The notes beneath the pieces are model-generated. The model ran no database searches. It had not been told where the DNA came from and worked only from the letters and a program-made list of their open reading frames with translations. Shown one piece after another: positions 17,243 through 24,841 of a stretch of 64,000 bases of DNA; the first letter of the stretch is position 1; each line of letters starts with the position of its first letter. This DNA is from CAYSWS01 sp964434935 (lineage in GTDB: Bacteria > Patescibacteriota > WWE3 > UBA101185 > UBA10185). The translations under genes and the position numbers were made by a program. The DNA is taken from contig CAYSWS010000002.1 of NCBI GenBank assembly GCA_964434935.1, forward strand, positions 1 through 64,000, read 5' to 3'.

Positions 17243-17656
17243 ATGAAAATGTTTTTAGGCGAGTACAATCCGAGTGTCACGGAGGGCAGCAGAGTCGCTC
17301 TTCCCAAGAAGATGAGAGACCAAATTGCCGGAGATTCTGTTGTCTTGACGCGAGGATTCGAAAAGTGTGTTTATGTTTATGACAAAGCCGATTGGCAGGA
17401 GGAAGCCCAGAAGTACATTGAAAATTCCAAAGTCGACGAACGCGCAAAGATCAGAGATTTAGAAAGATATGTGTTCAGCTCAGCCGCTGAAACATCTATC
17501 GACAGTCAAGGCAGAATTGTCATCCCCGCGAACCTTCTGGAATACGCCCGTATAAACGATGAAACATCAGTGGTGGGTGTGGGTAACAGAATAGAACTGT
17601 GGGATAAGAACACTTGGAGTGAATATCTGGAACGTATTTCTGCCGAACTATCATGA
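17243..17656 (+). CDS. mraZ: Transcriptional regulator MraZ
   Basis: A 137-residue protein of the expected length. Two SpoVT/AbrB-like swapped-hairpin halves are visible. The first has FLGEYNPSVTEGSRVALPKKMR and VVLTRGFEKCVYVYDKADW. The second has SSAAETSIDSQGRIVIPANLLEYARI and VVGVGNRIELWDKNTW. MraZ is a DNA-binding ring protein that represses its own division/cell-wall operon in bacteria where it has been studied. Here it heads mraZ-rsmH-ftsL-ftsI and has matching TGGTGA repeats just upstream. It overlaps rsmH by 4 bp (ATGA). ATG at 17249 would give the more usual MFLGEY start. Confidence 0.95.
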   Translation: MKMFLGEYNPSVTEGSRVALPKKMRDQIAGDSVVLTRGFEKCVYVYDKADWQEEAQKYIENSKVDERAKIRDLERYVFSSAAETSIDSQGRIVIPANLLEYARINDETSVVGVGNRIELWDKNTWSEYLERISAELS

Positions 17657-18558
17657 ACCATTCGTACCATACGCCGGTAATGCTTAATGAAGCCCTTGAA
17701 TTTTTAAAACCTTTGCCAGGCCTTAGCTTCATTGATTGCACCCTGGGAGATGGCGGGCACGCTATAGAACTCCTTAAAGCCGGAAGTAAAGTATTAGGTA
17801 TGGATGTAAATGCTAAATCGTTGGAAAAAGCCTCTACAAAGATAAAAAATGAAGGCTTGAGTGGTAGATTTGTGGCCGTACAAGCCAATTTTAAAGATCT
17901 GGAGAACATAGCCAATAATGCCGGTTTTAATGAGGTAAATGGTGTGCTTTTTGATCTGGGATATAGTTCGACACAACTTGAGGATGAGAGTCTTGGTCTC
18001 AGCTTTTTACAAGATGGGCTTTTGGATATGAGATTGGATAGTTCTCTAAGCGTTACTGCCGCGGACCTATTAAATACACTTAGTGAAAAACAGCTCACAT
18101 TTATCATTGGAGAATACGGCGGCGAAAGACTGGCAAAAAGATTTGCTAAAAAAATAATTGAATTTCGTGAATTGAAGAAGTTTCAGACTTCCAAACAACT
18201 GGCACAAGTTTTGGAAAATGCAGCTCCTTCAGGGTACGAAAAGGGCAGGATACATCCTGCCACCAGAACTTTTCAGGCTCTGAGAATTGCCGTTAATGAT
18301 GAAATTGACAATTTGAGAAAAGCACTGCCTCAGGCTGCACGCCTTCTACTGCCTGGTGGTCGAATGGTAGCTATTAGTTTCCATTCGCTAGAAGATAGAG
18401 TGGTCAAACAGTTTGGCCGCCACGGCGTGCAGCCTAGAATGGTGGAGTTGACCAAGAAACCGTTAACTCCGTCACCTGAGGAAGTGCAAAAGAATGTCAG
18501 GGCACGCAGTGCCAAAATGCGTATTTATGAAAGATCGACAGACGAAAACAATATGTAA
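17653..18558 (+). CDS. rsmH: 16S rRNA (cytosine1402-N4)-methyltransferase
   Basis: A 301-residue RsmH (MraW). It begins with the family's HTPVMLNEALEFL, followed by the SAM-binding motif FIDCTLGDGGHA near residue 27. The conserved LFDLGYSSTQLED is near 100, LDMRLD near 120 and RTFQALRIAVNDEI near 208. GGRMVAISFHSLEDRVVK near 240 is the catalytic-side box. It methylates N4 of C1402 in the ribosomal P site. Translation is probably coupled to mraZ through the ATGA overlap, and its 3' end overlaps the FtsL frame. Confidence 0.96.
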   Translation: MNHSYHTPVMLNEALEFLKPLPGLSFIDCTLGDGGHAIELLKAGSKVLGMDVNAKSLEKASTKIKNEGLSGRFVAVQANFKDLENIANNAGFNEVNGVLFDLGYSSTQLEDESLGLSFLQDGLLDMRLDSSLSVTAADLLNTLSEKQLTFIIGEYGGERLAKRFAKKIIEFRELKKFQTSKQLAQVLENAAPSGYEKGRIHPATRTFQALRIAVNDEIDNLRKALPQAARLLLPGGRMVAISFHSLEDRVVKQFGRHGVQPRMVELTKKPLTPSPEEVQKNVRARSAKMRIYERSTDENNM

Positions 18559-18835
18559 AAAAATAAGTGTCTTCACCTTTGGAATTTTTGTTATCAGCTT
18601 GTTATCACAGATGTATATCTCGAACACCACAGCCCTCAAGGGTAAGGCTTTTCAGCACTTAAACGATGAAAAAGCCAGGTTGGACAAAGAATTAGCCTTA
18701 TTAAAATACGAAGACTCTAAACTTTCCTCATTGGAATACGTAGAGGAAAAAGCTCTGCAAATGGGATTTGTAAATATGACGGAACCCCTTCTTTCCATAT
18801 CGTCGCCAGCTTTAGCCTCATTGAGCACACAATAA
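18527..18835 (+). CDS. ftsL: FtsL-like septum protein
   Basis: About 102 residues, bitopic: a short basic N-terminus, one TM segment (VFTFGIFVISLLSQMYI) and an extracytoplasmic coiled-coil-like stretch (LNDEKARLDKELALLKYEDSKL). It ends with VEEKALQMGFV, which resembles the end of FtsL/DivIC zippers. The identification rests on this architecture plus the position between rsmH and ftsI. The ATG at 18527 is chosen because it gives a normal short cytoplasmic tail; the frame is open to 18494. It overlaps rsmH by 32 bp. FtsL is a scaffold that activates FtsW-FtsI. Confidence 0.78.
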   Translation: MKDRQTKTICKKISVFTFGIFVISLLSQMYISNTTALKGKAFQHLNDEKARLDKELALLKYEDSKLSSLEYVEEKALQMGFVNMTEPLLSISSPALASLSTQ

Positions 18836-18838
18836 CTA

Positions 18839-18844
18839 TATAAT
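18839..18844 (+). promoter_or_regulatory. -10 element TATAAT before ftsI
   Basis: A perfect TATAAT in the 20-bp gap after ftsL, ending 11 nt before ATG. The transcript would have at most a few leader bases. Confidence 0.45.
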
Positions 18845-18855
18845 GAACCTACACT

Positions 18856-20670
18856 ATGACAGCCAGAAAAAAGGTTAAAATACGAAACCTGCGCATTAGC
18901 TTTATCTCTATAACATACGGTTTAGCTATCCTGGTGTTTATAGTACGCCTCTTTTCCATACAGGTCCTTAAACACGGTCAATATACAGCTCTGGCGCAAA
19001 ATCAATACTGGAACTTGTCCGTCATACCGGCAAAAAGAGGGGACATTGTCAGCTCTGACGGATTTGTACTGGCTGGAACGCAAACACACTATTTGATGTA
19101 CCTGGAACCTAAAAAAGTAACGGATGCGCAGAAAGTAGCCCAAGCACTAGCGGAAGAACTAACTAATGTGCGTATGCAGGAACAATCTGTTAATGAACCG
19201 GAGAGCGAACCTCTGGACCCGGAGTTTCGTCAAGCGTATATTTTCCAGGATTACTATGATCGTATTTTCGATGATCTGAACTCGGATCTTTACTGGGTAA
19301 TAGTCGAGCATGATCTGACTCCTTTGGACAAAGAACATATAGAATCCCTAAACATCGAAGGGGTAGGTTTTGAGGAAGAACCGGTCAGATATTATCCTGA
19401 GGGCAGCTTGGCCTCGCATATACTGGGGTTTGTAGCTTTTAACGAACAGGGTGAGAAGCAGGGGTATTTTGGCATAGAAGGCTCGTTGAACGGTGACCTG
19501 AAAGGTAAGCCGGGTAGAATATTGGAGGAAAGAGATGCTTTGGGAAAACCTATACTTATAGGCGGCTACAAAAAGGCAGACCCCATCAAAGGCAGAGATA
19601 TTTACCTCACCATAAATCGTACCGTTCAGTACGTTGTGGAAAAAAAACTTAAAGAAGGGGTGGAAAAATACGACGCCAGGTCAGGTAGTATTATCGTCAT
19701 GGACCCGTACACCGACGAAGTGCTGGCTATGGCAAACTATCCCACTTACAGTCCTGATGTCTTTGATTACGATGAGGAAGATGAGGACGCTCATAGAAAG
19801 TTGGAGGAAAGGAAGAATCTAGCTATATCACAAACTTATGAGCCTGGTTCGGTCATGAAGCCCTTTACCATTTCAGCGGCTGTTGAATTGGGTTTGGTTA
19901 ATCCCCAGACCACTTTTAATGACAAAGGACCGGTTCAGTACTCGGATTATGTAATTGATAACTGGGATGGCAAGCACCATGGTATACAAACCATAGAACA
20001 GTTACTGGAGAAATCTAACAACATCGGTGCGGCTTGGGTAGGACATCAAGTAGGATCACAGAACTTGACCAGATTTTTAACTGAATTCGGGTTTGGAAAT
20101 AAAACAGAGATCGAATTAGAAGGTGAGGATACGGGAAACATAAGAGACTATAATACTTGGACAGATATTGACCTGGCCACCATCTCATTTGGGCAAGGAA
20201 TTTCAGCCACTCCCTTACAGGTTCTGAACGGCTTTAATACTATTGCTAACGGAGGTTTCCTTCTTCAGCCTAAGATAATATCCAAGATCGTTGATGAGGA
20301 TAAAGAAATTGTTATGCCTTCGAAACAAGTGGATAGAGTGATCTCCAAAGAAACATCCAATACCATGACCAATATGCTCATCAAAGCCACGGAAAGCGGT
20401 GAAGCTAAATATTTTGTCATGAAGAACTATAAAATAGCCGGCAAAACAGGTACCGCGCAAATTCCTGAAGAAGGTAAGTACAACGCTGAGAAAACCAACG
20501 CAACTTTTGTAGGATATTTGGCCAATAGTAAAAGATTTTCCATGATAGTTAAACTTGAAGAACCCAGGGCCAGCATTTATGCTGCTGAAACAGCCGTCCC
20601 TCTCTGGATGGATACGGCCGATGAGCTGATAAAATATTTTGGCATACCAGCCGACCTTCCCACTGAGTAA
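18856..20670 (+). CDS. ftsI: Penicillin-binding protein 2 / FtsI-type transpeptidase
   Basis: A 604-residue class B PBP. TM anchor near residues 14-35, then PBP dimerisation domain with AKRGDIVSSDGFVLA near 57. The transpeptidase domain has the SxxK motif in YEPGSVMKPF (S332, K335), the SxN motif in LLEKSNNIGAAWVG and the KTGTAQIP box near 530. All three catalytic motifs are intact. An acidic insert follows the start of the domain (YDEEDEDAHRK near 303). Its place after mraZ-rsmH-ftsL argues for septal FtsI rather than elongation PBP2. It cross-links peptidoglycan with its polymerase partner FtsW, encoded at 43 kb. Confidence 0.92.
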   Translation: MTARKKVKIRNLRISFISITYGLAILVFIVRLFSIQVLKHGQYTALAQNQYWNLSVIPAKRGDIVSSDGFVLAGTQTHYLMYLEPKKVTDAQKVAQALAEELTNVRMQEQSVNEPESEPLDPEFRQAYIFQDYYDRIFDDLNSDLYWVIVEHDLTPLDKEHIESLNIEGVGFEEEPVRYYPEGSLASHILGFVAFNEQGEKQGYFGIEGSLNGDLKGKPGRILEERDALGKPILIGGYKKADPIKGRDIYLTINRTVQYVVEKKLKEGVEKYDARSGSIIVMDPYTDEVLAMANYPTYSPDVFDYDEEDEDAHRKLEERKNLAISQTYEPGSVMKPFTISAAVELGLVNPQTTFNDKGPVQYSDYVIDNWDGKHHGIQTIEQLLEKSNNIGAAWVGHQVGSQNLTRFLTEFGFGNKTEIELEGEDTGNIRDYNTWTDIDLATISFGQGISATPLQVLNGFNTIANGGFLLQPKIISKIVDEDKEIVMPSKQVDRVISKETSNTMTNMLIKATESGEAKYFVMKNYKIAGKTGTAQIPEEGKYNAEKTNATFVGYLANSKRFSMIVKLEEPRASIYAAETAVPLWMDTADELIKYFGIPADLPTE

Positions 20671-20719
20671 ATTCTCTTCCCGCGAGAAATTTGCATTATT
20701 TTCTTCTTGTGACAATAGG

Positions 20720-20725
20720 TAAATT
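20720..20725 (+). promoter_or_regulatory. -10-like element TAAATT, 6 nt before yraN
   Basis: TAAATT followed by 6 nt and the GTG start at 20732. It is weaker than the others but has the same spacing. Confidence 0.35.
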
Positions 20726-20731
20726 AAAAAT

Positions 20732-21085
20732 GTGGAAAAAAAAGCTAAAGGATCGGTTGGAGAAAAACTGGCCGCGCTTTATCTGCAAAGGAAAGGTTAC
20801 AAGATCGTGGATACAAATTGGTATTGCCGTTGGGGAGAGATAGATATCATTGCTCTGGATCAAGAACACTTGGTGTTTGTGGAGGTCAAGTTCAGATGCA
20901 CTTATAATTTTGGCGCAGCCAGCAGTGCTGTGCATGAGCACAAGTTAAGATCATTAAAAAGAAGTATTTGGCGTTATCTATATTTATACGACAAGTTCGA
21001 CCGTCCCTGTCGTCTTGATGTTATCAGCATACAGGGTGAAAATGGACGTTACCACTTAGAGCATTATAGATCTGTGGATTTTTAA
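20732..21085 (+). CDS. yraN: YraN/UPF0102 family endonuclease-like protein
   Basis: A 117-residue protein of normal family length. It has the start GSVGEKLAALYLQRKGYKIVDTNW and the restriction-endonuclease-like core WGEIDIIALDQEHLVFVEVKFR, in which E/D-x11-E-x-K supplies the predicted metal site. The family is small and widely conserved, with nuclease activity suspected rather than established. The start is GTG; the ATG 2 nt earlier is out of frame. The last 4 bp overlap the convergent LCP gene. Confidence 0.92.
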   Translation: MEKKAKGSVGEKLAALYLQRKGYKIVDTNWYCRWGEIDIIALDQEHLVFVEVKFRCTYNFGAASSAVHEHKLRSLKRSIWRYLYLYDKFDRPCRLDVISIQGENGRYHLEHYRSVDF

Positions 21086-22074
21086 CGATCTACCGGTGCG
21101 TCACTCTGGAGCTTGTTCAGGATATCAGTTTTAAAGGTTTGGTAATTACCGTCCAGCGGCACTACCGTCCAGGCACCTCCGTAATCTTCTGCCGGGGGTG
21201 AATAAAGGTATTCATAGTCGAGATATAAAGAACTAAATGTATATTTATCCTTGTCTTTGTAAAAATCCCAGAGATATTTGGTATCCGCTAGCTCAAGATT
21301 GGTGCTCATTCTGCCCTGGGTCACGGTTTTGAAAGCATTTTCCACTACCATGGGATTAAAAAGGCTGCTAGGCTGCATGATCGCCCTCAGCATACCGATC
21401 AAGATCTTGTGCTGCCTTCTCATGCGTGCCCAGTCGCTGCCTTCGCCGTTATCTCCCTTTCTTGACCGGGCAAAGACAAGGGCATCCTGGCCTGAAAGCT
21501 GTTCTTCGCCCTGGGTGAAAGTGACTGTTTGTATGTCCAAGGTCTCATCGACCGGGTAATTAGGGTCAGTAAAAGTTCTATCCACAGTGACCGGAACTCC
21601 GCCCATGGCATCTACAATCCAGGAAAAGTCTTCAAAATCGGTCAAAATGTATCTCTGGGGCTCAAGACCGGTAATTTCGGTCACGGCTCTTTTCATAGCC
21701 TCCCAGCCGGAATTTACGAACAAACCGTTTATTTTACTTCCCTCATACCACAAGTCTCTGGGAATTGATGCCAGGACCACGTTGTTCTTTAAAGGATTAA
21801 TAGACACCAGGATCATGACGTCGCTTCTAAAACCATATTCCAGTTTGCTTCTCCTATCTATGCCCAAAAGTAGAATATTGATGGGATTGCCCAGCGGATA
21901 AAGTTCCTCGAGCCTTTGCGGCTGCTCTTTTTCTTTGGCCATCCTCGAAAAAGGACTTATAGTCACGCTGGTATCAGCACCAGCGGATCTTGGTTCCTTA
22001 TTAGCTTGATGGGCCACATAGCCCAAAACACCAAGAGAAATTACTAAAGTAATAGCTAATACTCGTTTCCACAT
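21082..22074 (-). CDS. LytR-CpsA-Psr (LCP) family phosphotransferase
   Basis: A 330-residue protein with an N-terminal TM anchor (residues 5-22) and an extracellular LCP domain. The domain opens with INILLLGIDRRSKLEYGFRSDVMILVSI near 67, with the Asp and Arg residues that bind polyprenyl pyrophosphate. IPRDLWYEG near 103 and ALVFARSRKGDNGEGSDWARMRRQ near 200 complete the site. LCP enzymes move undecaprenyl-linked polymers onto peptidoglycan. In this window that fits anchoring the surface glycan made by the 0.5-14 kb locus, an inference from content. ATG start; a poor TATCCT lies about 9 nt upstream. Confidence 0.92.
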   Translation of the reverse strand: MWKRVLAITLVISLGVLGYVAHQANKEPRSAGADTSVTISPFSRMAKEKEQPQRLEELYPLGNPINILLLGIDRRSKLEYGFRSDVMILVSINPLKNNVVLASIPRDLWYEGSKINGLFVNSGWEAMKRAVTEITGLEPQRYILTDFEDFSWIVDAMGGVPVTVDRTFTDPNYPVDETLDIQTVTFTQGEEQLSGQDALVFARSRKGDNGEGSDWARMRRQHKILIGMLRAIMQPSSLFNPMVVENAFKTVTQGRMSTNLELADTKYLWDFYKDKDKYTFSSLYLDYEYLYSPPAEDYGGAWTVVPLDGNYQTFKTDILNKLQSDAPVDR

Positions 22075-22143
22075 AAGAATAAGGATAGTTTAAATACCTT
22101 TTTTTCTCAACAACATAGTCTTGATGATTGATGCGACTTTGTA

Positions 22144-22149
22144 TATGAT
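22144..22149 (+). promoter_or_regulatory. -10 element TATGAT, 6 nt before the response regulator
   Basis: TATGAT, 6 nt, ATG. It drives a compact run of a response regulator, a histidine kinase and a phosphohexomutase with 2-nt gaps. Confidence 0.55.
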
Positions 22150-22155
22150 TAGTCT

Positions 22156-22557
22156 ATGCCCAAAAAGATAGTCGTGGTCGAAGACGATCAAGCCTTTTAC
22201 AATTTGTGTGCCACCGAACTCAAGCTCAAGGGCTATGATGTGGTGCATGTGGCCGACGGTAACATGGCGGTATCGCGTATTAGGGAAGAGCTGCCGGACC
22301 TCATACTGCTCGATATCATTCTCCCGGGAATAAATGGCCTGGATATCCTAAAAGAACTCAAAGAAGCTGAAGAGACAGCAGAAATTGCTGTCATTATGCT
22401 TACTAATTTTGGTACGGATGAGAATATTTCCAAAGCCGTAGAGCTAGGAGCCGACGATTACCTCATGAAATATAACCTGGTACCCTCAGAACTGCCTGAA
22501 AAACTTGCTTCCTATCTGGGTGAAGACTCAGAAGCAGGTGTTTCTCTGACTGGTTAA
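22156..22557 (+). CDS. Single-domain response regulator (CheY-like)
   Basis: A 133-residue receiver domain with no output domain. The acidic pocket is VVEDDQ (D10, D11), the phospho-acceptor is D53 in LILLDIILPG, the switch Thr is T83 in IMLTNFG and the conserved Lys is K105 in DDYLMKYN. The short acidic tail (EDSEAGVSLTG) has no DNA-binding features. It is separated by 2 nt from the kinase gene, its likely phosphodonor. The output must be by protein contact or through a distant partner. Confidence 0.92.
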   Translation: MPKKIVVVEDDQAFYNLCATELKLKGYDVVHVADGNMAVSRIREELPDLILLDIILPGINGLDILKELKEAEETAEIAVIMLTNFGTDENISKAVELGADDYLMKYNLVPSELPEKLASYLGEDSEAGVSLTG

Positions 22558-22559
22558 AT

Positions 22560-23423
22560 ATGATAGACCCTACACTAAGCCTATTTTTAGTCATCGCTAT
22601 GAGCGTTTTAACCCTGATGTTCTTTTTGCTGTTGTTCCTGTTCTTGAAAAAAGACCAAGACCTCTTGCAGCTTAAAGCAAAATATGAGCACCTACTGAAA
22701 ATGGAATCTGAGCACTTCAAGCAAAGCAAGCAAAGAGATGATTACGTGGCTATGATGGTGCATGAGTTACGCTCTCCGCTATCTGTTATCAAAGGTTCGG
22801 CGGATCTGGTGGTGCGGGAAGAGAAGAATTTACAAGAAGATCAAAAATATACTTTATTAGGGCAGATCAAGGAGTCAGCTAATGATCTGCTGGAAGTGGT
22901 CAATGACATCCTGGATGTTTCCAAGATAGAATCAGGCCGATTTGAGATCAAGAAGAAGAAAGGCAATATTAACAAAGTCTTACAGGAAGAGGCGGAGTAC
23001 TATATGGCGTTAGCCAGAGATAGAGAGATCGGTGTGCAAACGGAGCTCTCTAACGAGATCCCTGAATTTGAATTTGATGAGGACAGGATCAAGCATGTCA
23101 TGAACAATTTATTATCGAACGCTTTAAAATTCACTGAGGCTGGGGGAAAGGTAGTGATCCAGTCTAATTCCATTGATAAATACCATGTTGAAGTTATTGT
23201 GTCCGATACGGGCAGCGGCGTTCCGGATGATATGAAAGGCAAATTATTTAATAAATTTGTGCAAATGGAAAATAGGAAAGAAGTTAAGGAGAAGGGAACC
23301 GGCCTGGGATTAGTAATAGCTAAAGGAATTGTTGAGGCACACGGCGGCAGCATTTGGGTGGAGGATAATCAACCGGTGGGAGCTAAGTTCATATTCACTA
23401 TACCTGTGTCCGATCCCGTATAG
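22560..23423 (+). CDS. Membrane sensor histidine kinase
   Basis: A 287-residue kinase. One N-terminal TM segment (residues 7-29) with almost no extracellular part, then a helical linker, the HisKA domain with H68 in MMVHELRSPLSVIKG, and the ATPase domain with N box (NNLLSNALKF), G1 (DTGSGVPDD), F-like segment (KFVQMENR) and G2 (GTGLGLVIAKGI). It should autophosphorylate and pass phosphate to the receiver encoded 2 nt upstream. No sensing domain such as PAS or HAMP is present, so any signal would act in the membrane or cytosol. Confidence 0.93.
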   Translation: MIDPTLSLFLVIAMSVLTLMFFLLLFLFLKKDQDLLQLKAKYEHLLKMESEHFKQSKQRDDYVAMMVHELRSPLSVIKGSADLVVREEKNLQEDQKYTLLGQIKESANDLLEVVNDILDVSKIESGRFEIKKKKGNINKVLQEEAEYYMALARDREIGVQTELSNEIPEFEFDEDRIKHVMNNLLSNALKFTEAGGKVVIQSNSIDKYHVEVIVSDTGSGVPDDMKGKLFNKFVQMENRKEVKEKGTGLGLVIAKGIVEAHGGSIWVEDNQPVGAKFIFTIPVSDPV

Positions 23424-23425
23424 TC

Positions 23426-24811
23426 ATGGAAATTCCAAAAAATATATTCAGAAATTATGATATCAGAGGTACGTATCCAGAAGAGATAAACTACCAGAAT
23501 TCAAAGCTTATAGGCAGAGTGCTGGGCACTCATATTTGGAAAAAAGGTTTTAATAATGTGGTTGTGGCCAGAGACGACAGAGAAAGCTCGCCCGAGATCT
23601 CTAAGGCTTTGATCGAAGGTTTGATCAGCACGGGATGTAATGTAACGGATATAGGCATCTCTTTAACACCGGTCATACATTTTCTTACTTGTACACAGAA
23701 TTTTGATCTGGGAGTGGTGGTAACAGCCAGCCACAATCCCAAGCAGTTCAATGGTTTCAGGATAGATTACAAACACGCCAAATCCATGTATGGGGACCTT
23801 ATACTTATGCTGAGGTTCATGATCGAAAGGGAGGAGTTCTTGAGCGGAGAAGGCTCAGCGGAAGTAAAAGATCTTTCGCCTTATTATATAGACTATTTAT
23901 CGGATAAATTCAATTTCAAGTCGTCTTTGAGAGTGGTCATTGATTGTGGTTGCGGAGCGGCCAGTGAGATAGCGCCCAAGATCTATCAGAACATTGGTTG
24001 CAGCGTCATCCCGGTGAACTGCAATTATGATAGTAACTTTCCGCACGGTGTGCCCGACCCCGAGAACACTCTTTTTATGGATGAGATAAAAGAAAATGTC
24101 CTTAAACATAAGGCCGATGTTGGTTTTGGCTATGACACTGACGGGGATAGGTTTGGTGTGGTAGATGAAAAAGGTAATATTTACGACACGGACATGATCT
24201 TGCTTCTCTTCGCTGAGTATGTGCTCAAGGAAAATCCCGGCAGGATAGTGTGCTACGACGTAAAATGTTCCTCGGCTGTGGACGACTATATTAGAAAGAT
24301 GGGAGGTGTGCCTAAGATCATGCGCACCGGACATCCCTATTTTGCCGAAGAAGTGCAAACCGAGGCAGTACTGGGAGCGGAGTTTTCAGGTCACGTGTAT
24401 TTTTCCGACGACTATTTTGGCTATGACGATGGTGTATATGCTTCCTGCAGGGTATTAAAGATCATGCAGGAAAGCGGTAAAAGTTTATCTGAGCTTATGG
24501 CTAAGTACCCTAAGAAAGCCTCCACGCATGAGATAAAGGTCAGTTGCCCGGATGAAGAAAAGTTCAAAGTCGTGAACGGCATAAAAATATATCTCATGAA
24601 CGAAGTTTCGTACCGAAAAATGATAGATATTGATGGGGTGAGGGCCAACATTACGGATACCGGCTGGTTTTTGATCCGCGCTTCAAATACGTCGCCTTAT
24701 TTAAGTATCAGGGTGGAGGGTAAGGACGAGGAGGAAAAGGAAAAAATATTGGAAATTGTGAGAAGCGCTTTAAAAAGTGTTAGTATTGTACAGTTGGAAA
24801 TAAATTTTTAA
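23426..24811 (+). CDS. Phosphomannomutase/phosphoglucomutase
   Basis: A 461-residue alpha-D-phosphohexomutase with all four domains. The active serine is in VVTASHNPKQFNGFR near residue 100. The metal loop is GYDTDGDRFGVVD near 240. The sugar-binding loop is AEFSGHVYFSDDYFGYDDG near 318, whose GE-x-SGH core is changed to AEFSGH. The phosphate-binding loop is RASNTSPYLSIRVE near 418. It interconverts hexose 6- and 1-phosphates and so supplies GDP-mannose or UDP-glucose precursors for the glycan locus. It follows the histidine kinase by 2 nt, which puts it under the same promoter. Confidence 0.92.
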   Translation: MEIPKNIFRNYDIRGTYPEEINYQNSKLIGRVLGTHIWKKGFNNVVVARDDRESSPEISKALIEGLISTGCNVTDIGISLTPVIHFLTCTQNFDLGVVVTASHNPKQFNGFRIDYKHAKSMYGDLILMLRFMIEREEFLSGEGSAEVKDLSPYYIDYLSDKFNFKSSLRVVIDCGCGAASEIAPKIYQNIGCSVIPVNCNYDSNFPHGVPDPENTLFMDEIKENVLKHKADVGFGYDTDGDRFGVVDEKGNIYDTDMILLLFAEYVLKENPGRIVCYDVKCSSAVDDYIRKMGGVPKIMRTGHPYFAEEVQTEAVLGAEFSGHVYFSDDYFGYDDGVYASCRVLKIMQESGKSLSELMAKYPKKASTHEIKVSCPDEEKFKVVNGIKIYLMNEVSYRKMIDIDGVRANITDTGWFLIRASNTSPYLSIRVEGKDEEEKEKILEIVRSALKSVSIVQLEINF

Positions 24812-24813
24812 AA

Positions 24814-24832
24814 TATAATATAAAGTTAGGAT
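24814..24832 (+). promoter_or_regulatory. Candidate -10 elements before ppsA
   Basis: TATAAT at 24814-24819 is 22 nt before ATG; TAGGAT at 24827-24832 is 9 nt before it. The first would give a short leader, the second a nearly leaderless mRNA. I cannot choose between them. Confidence 0.35.
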
Positions 24833-24841
24833 ATTTTTCTT

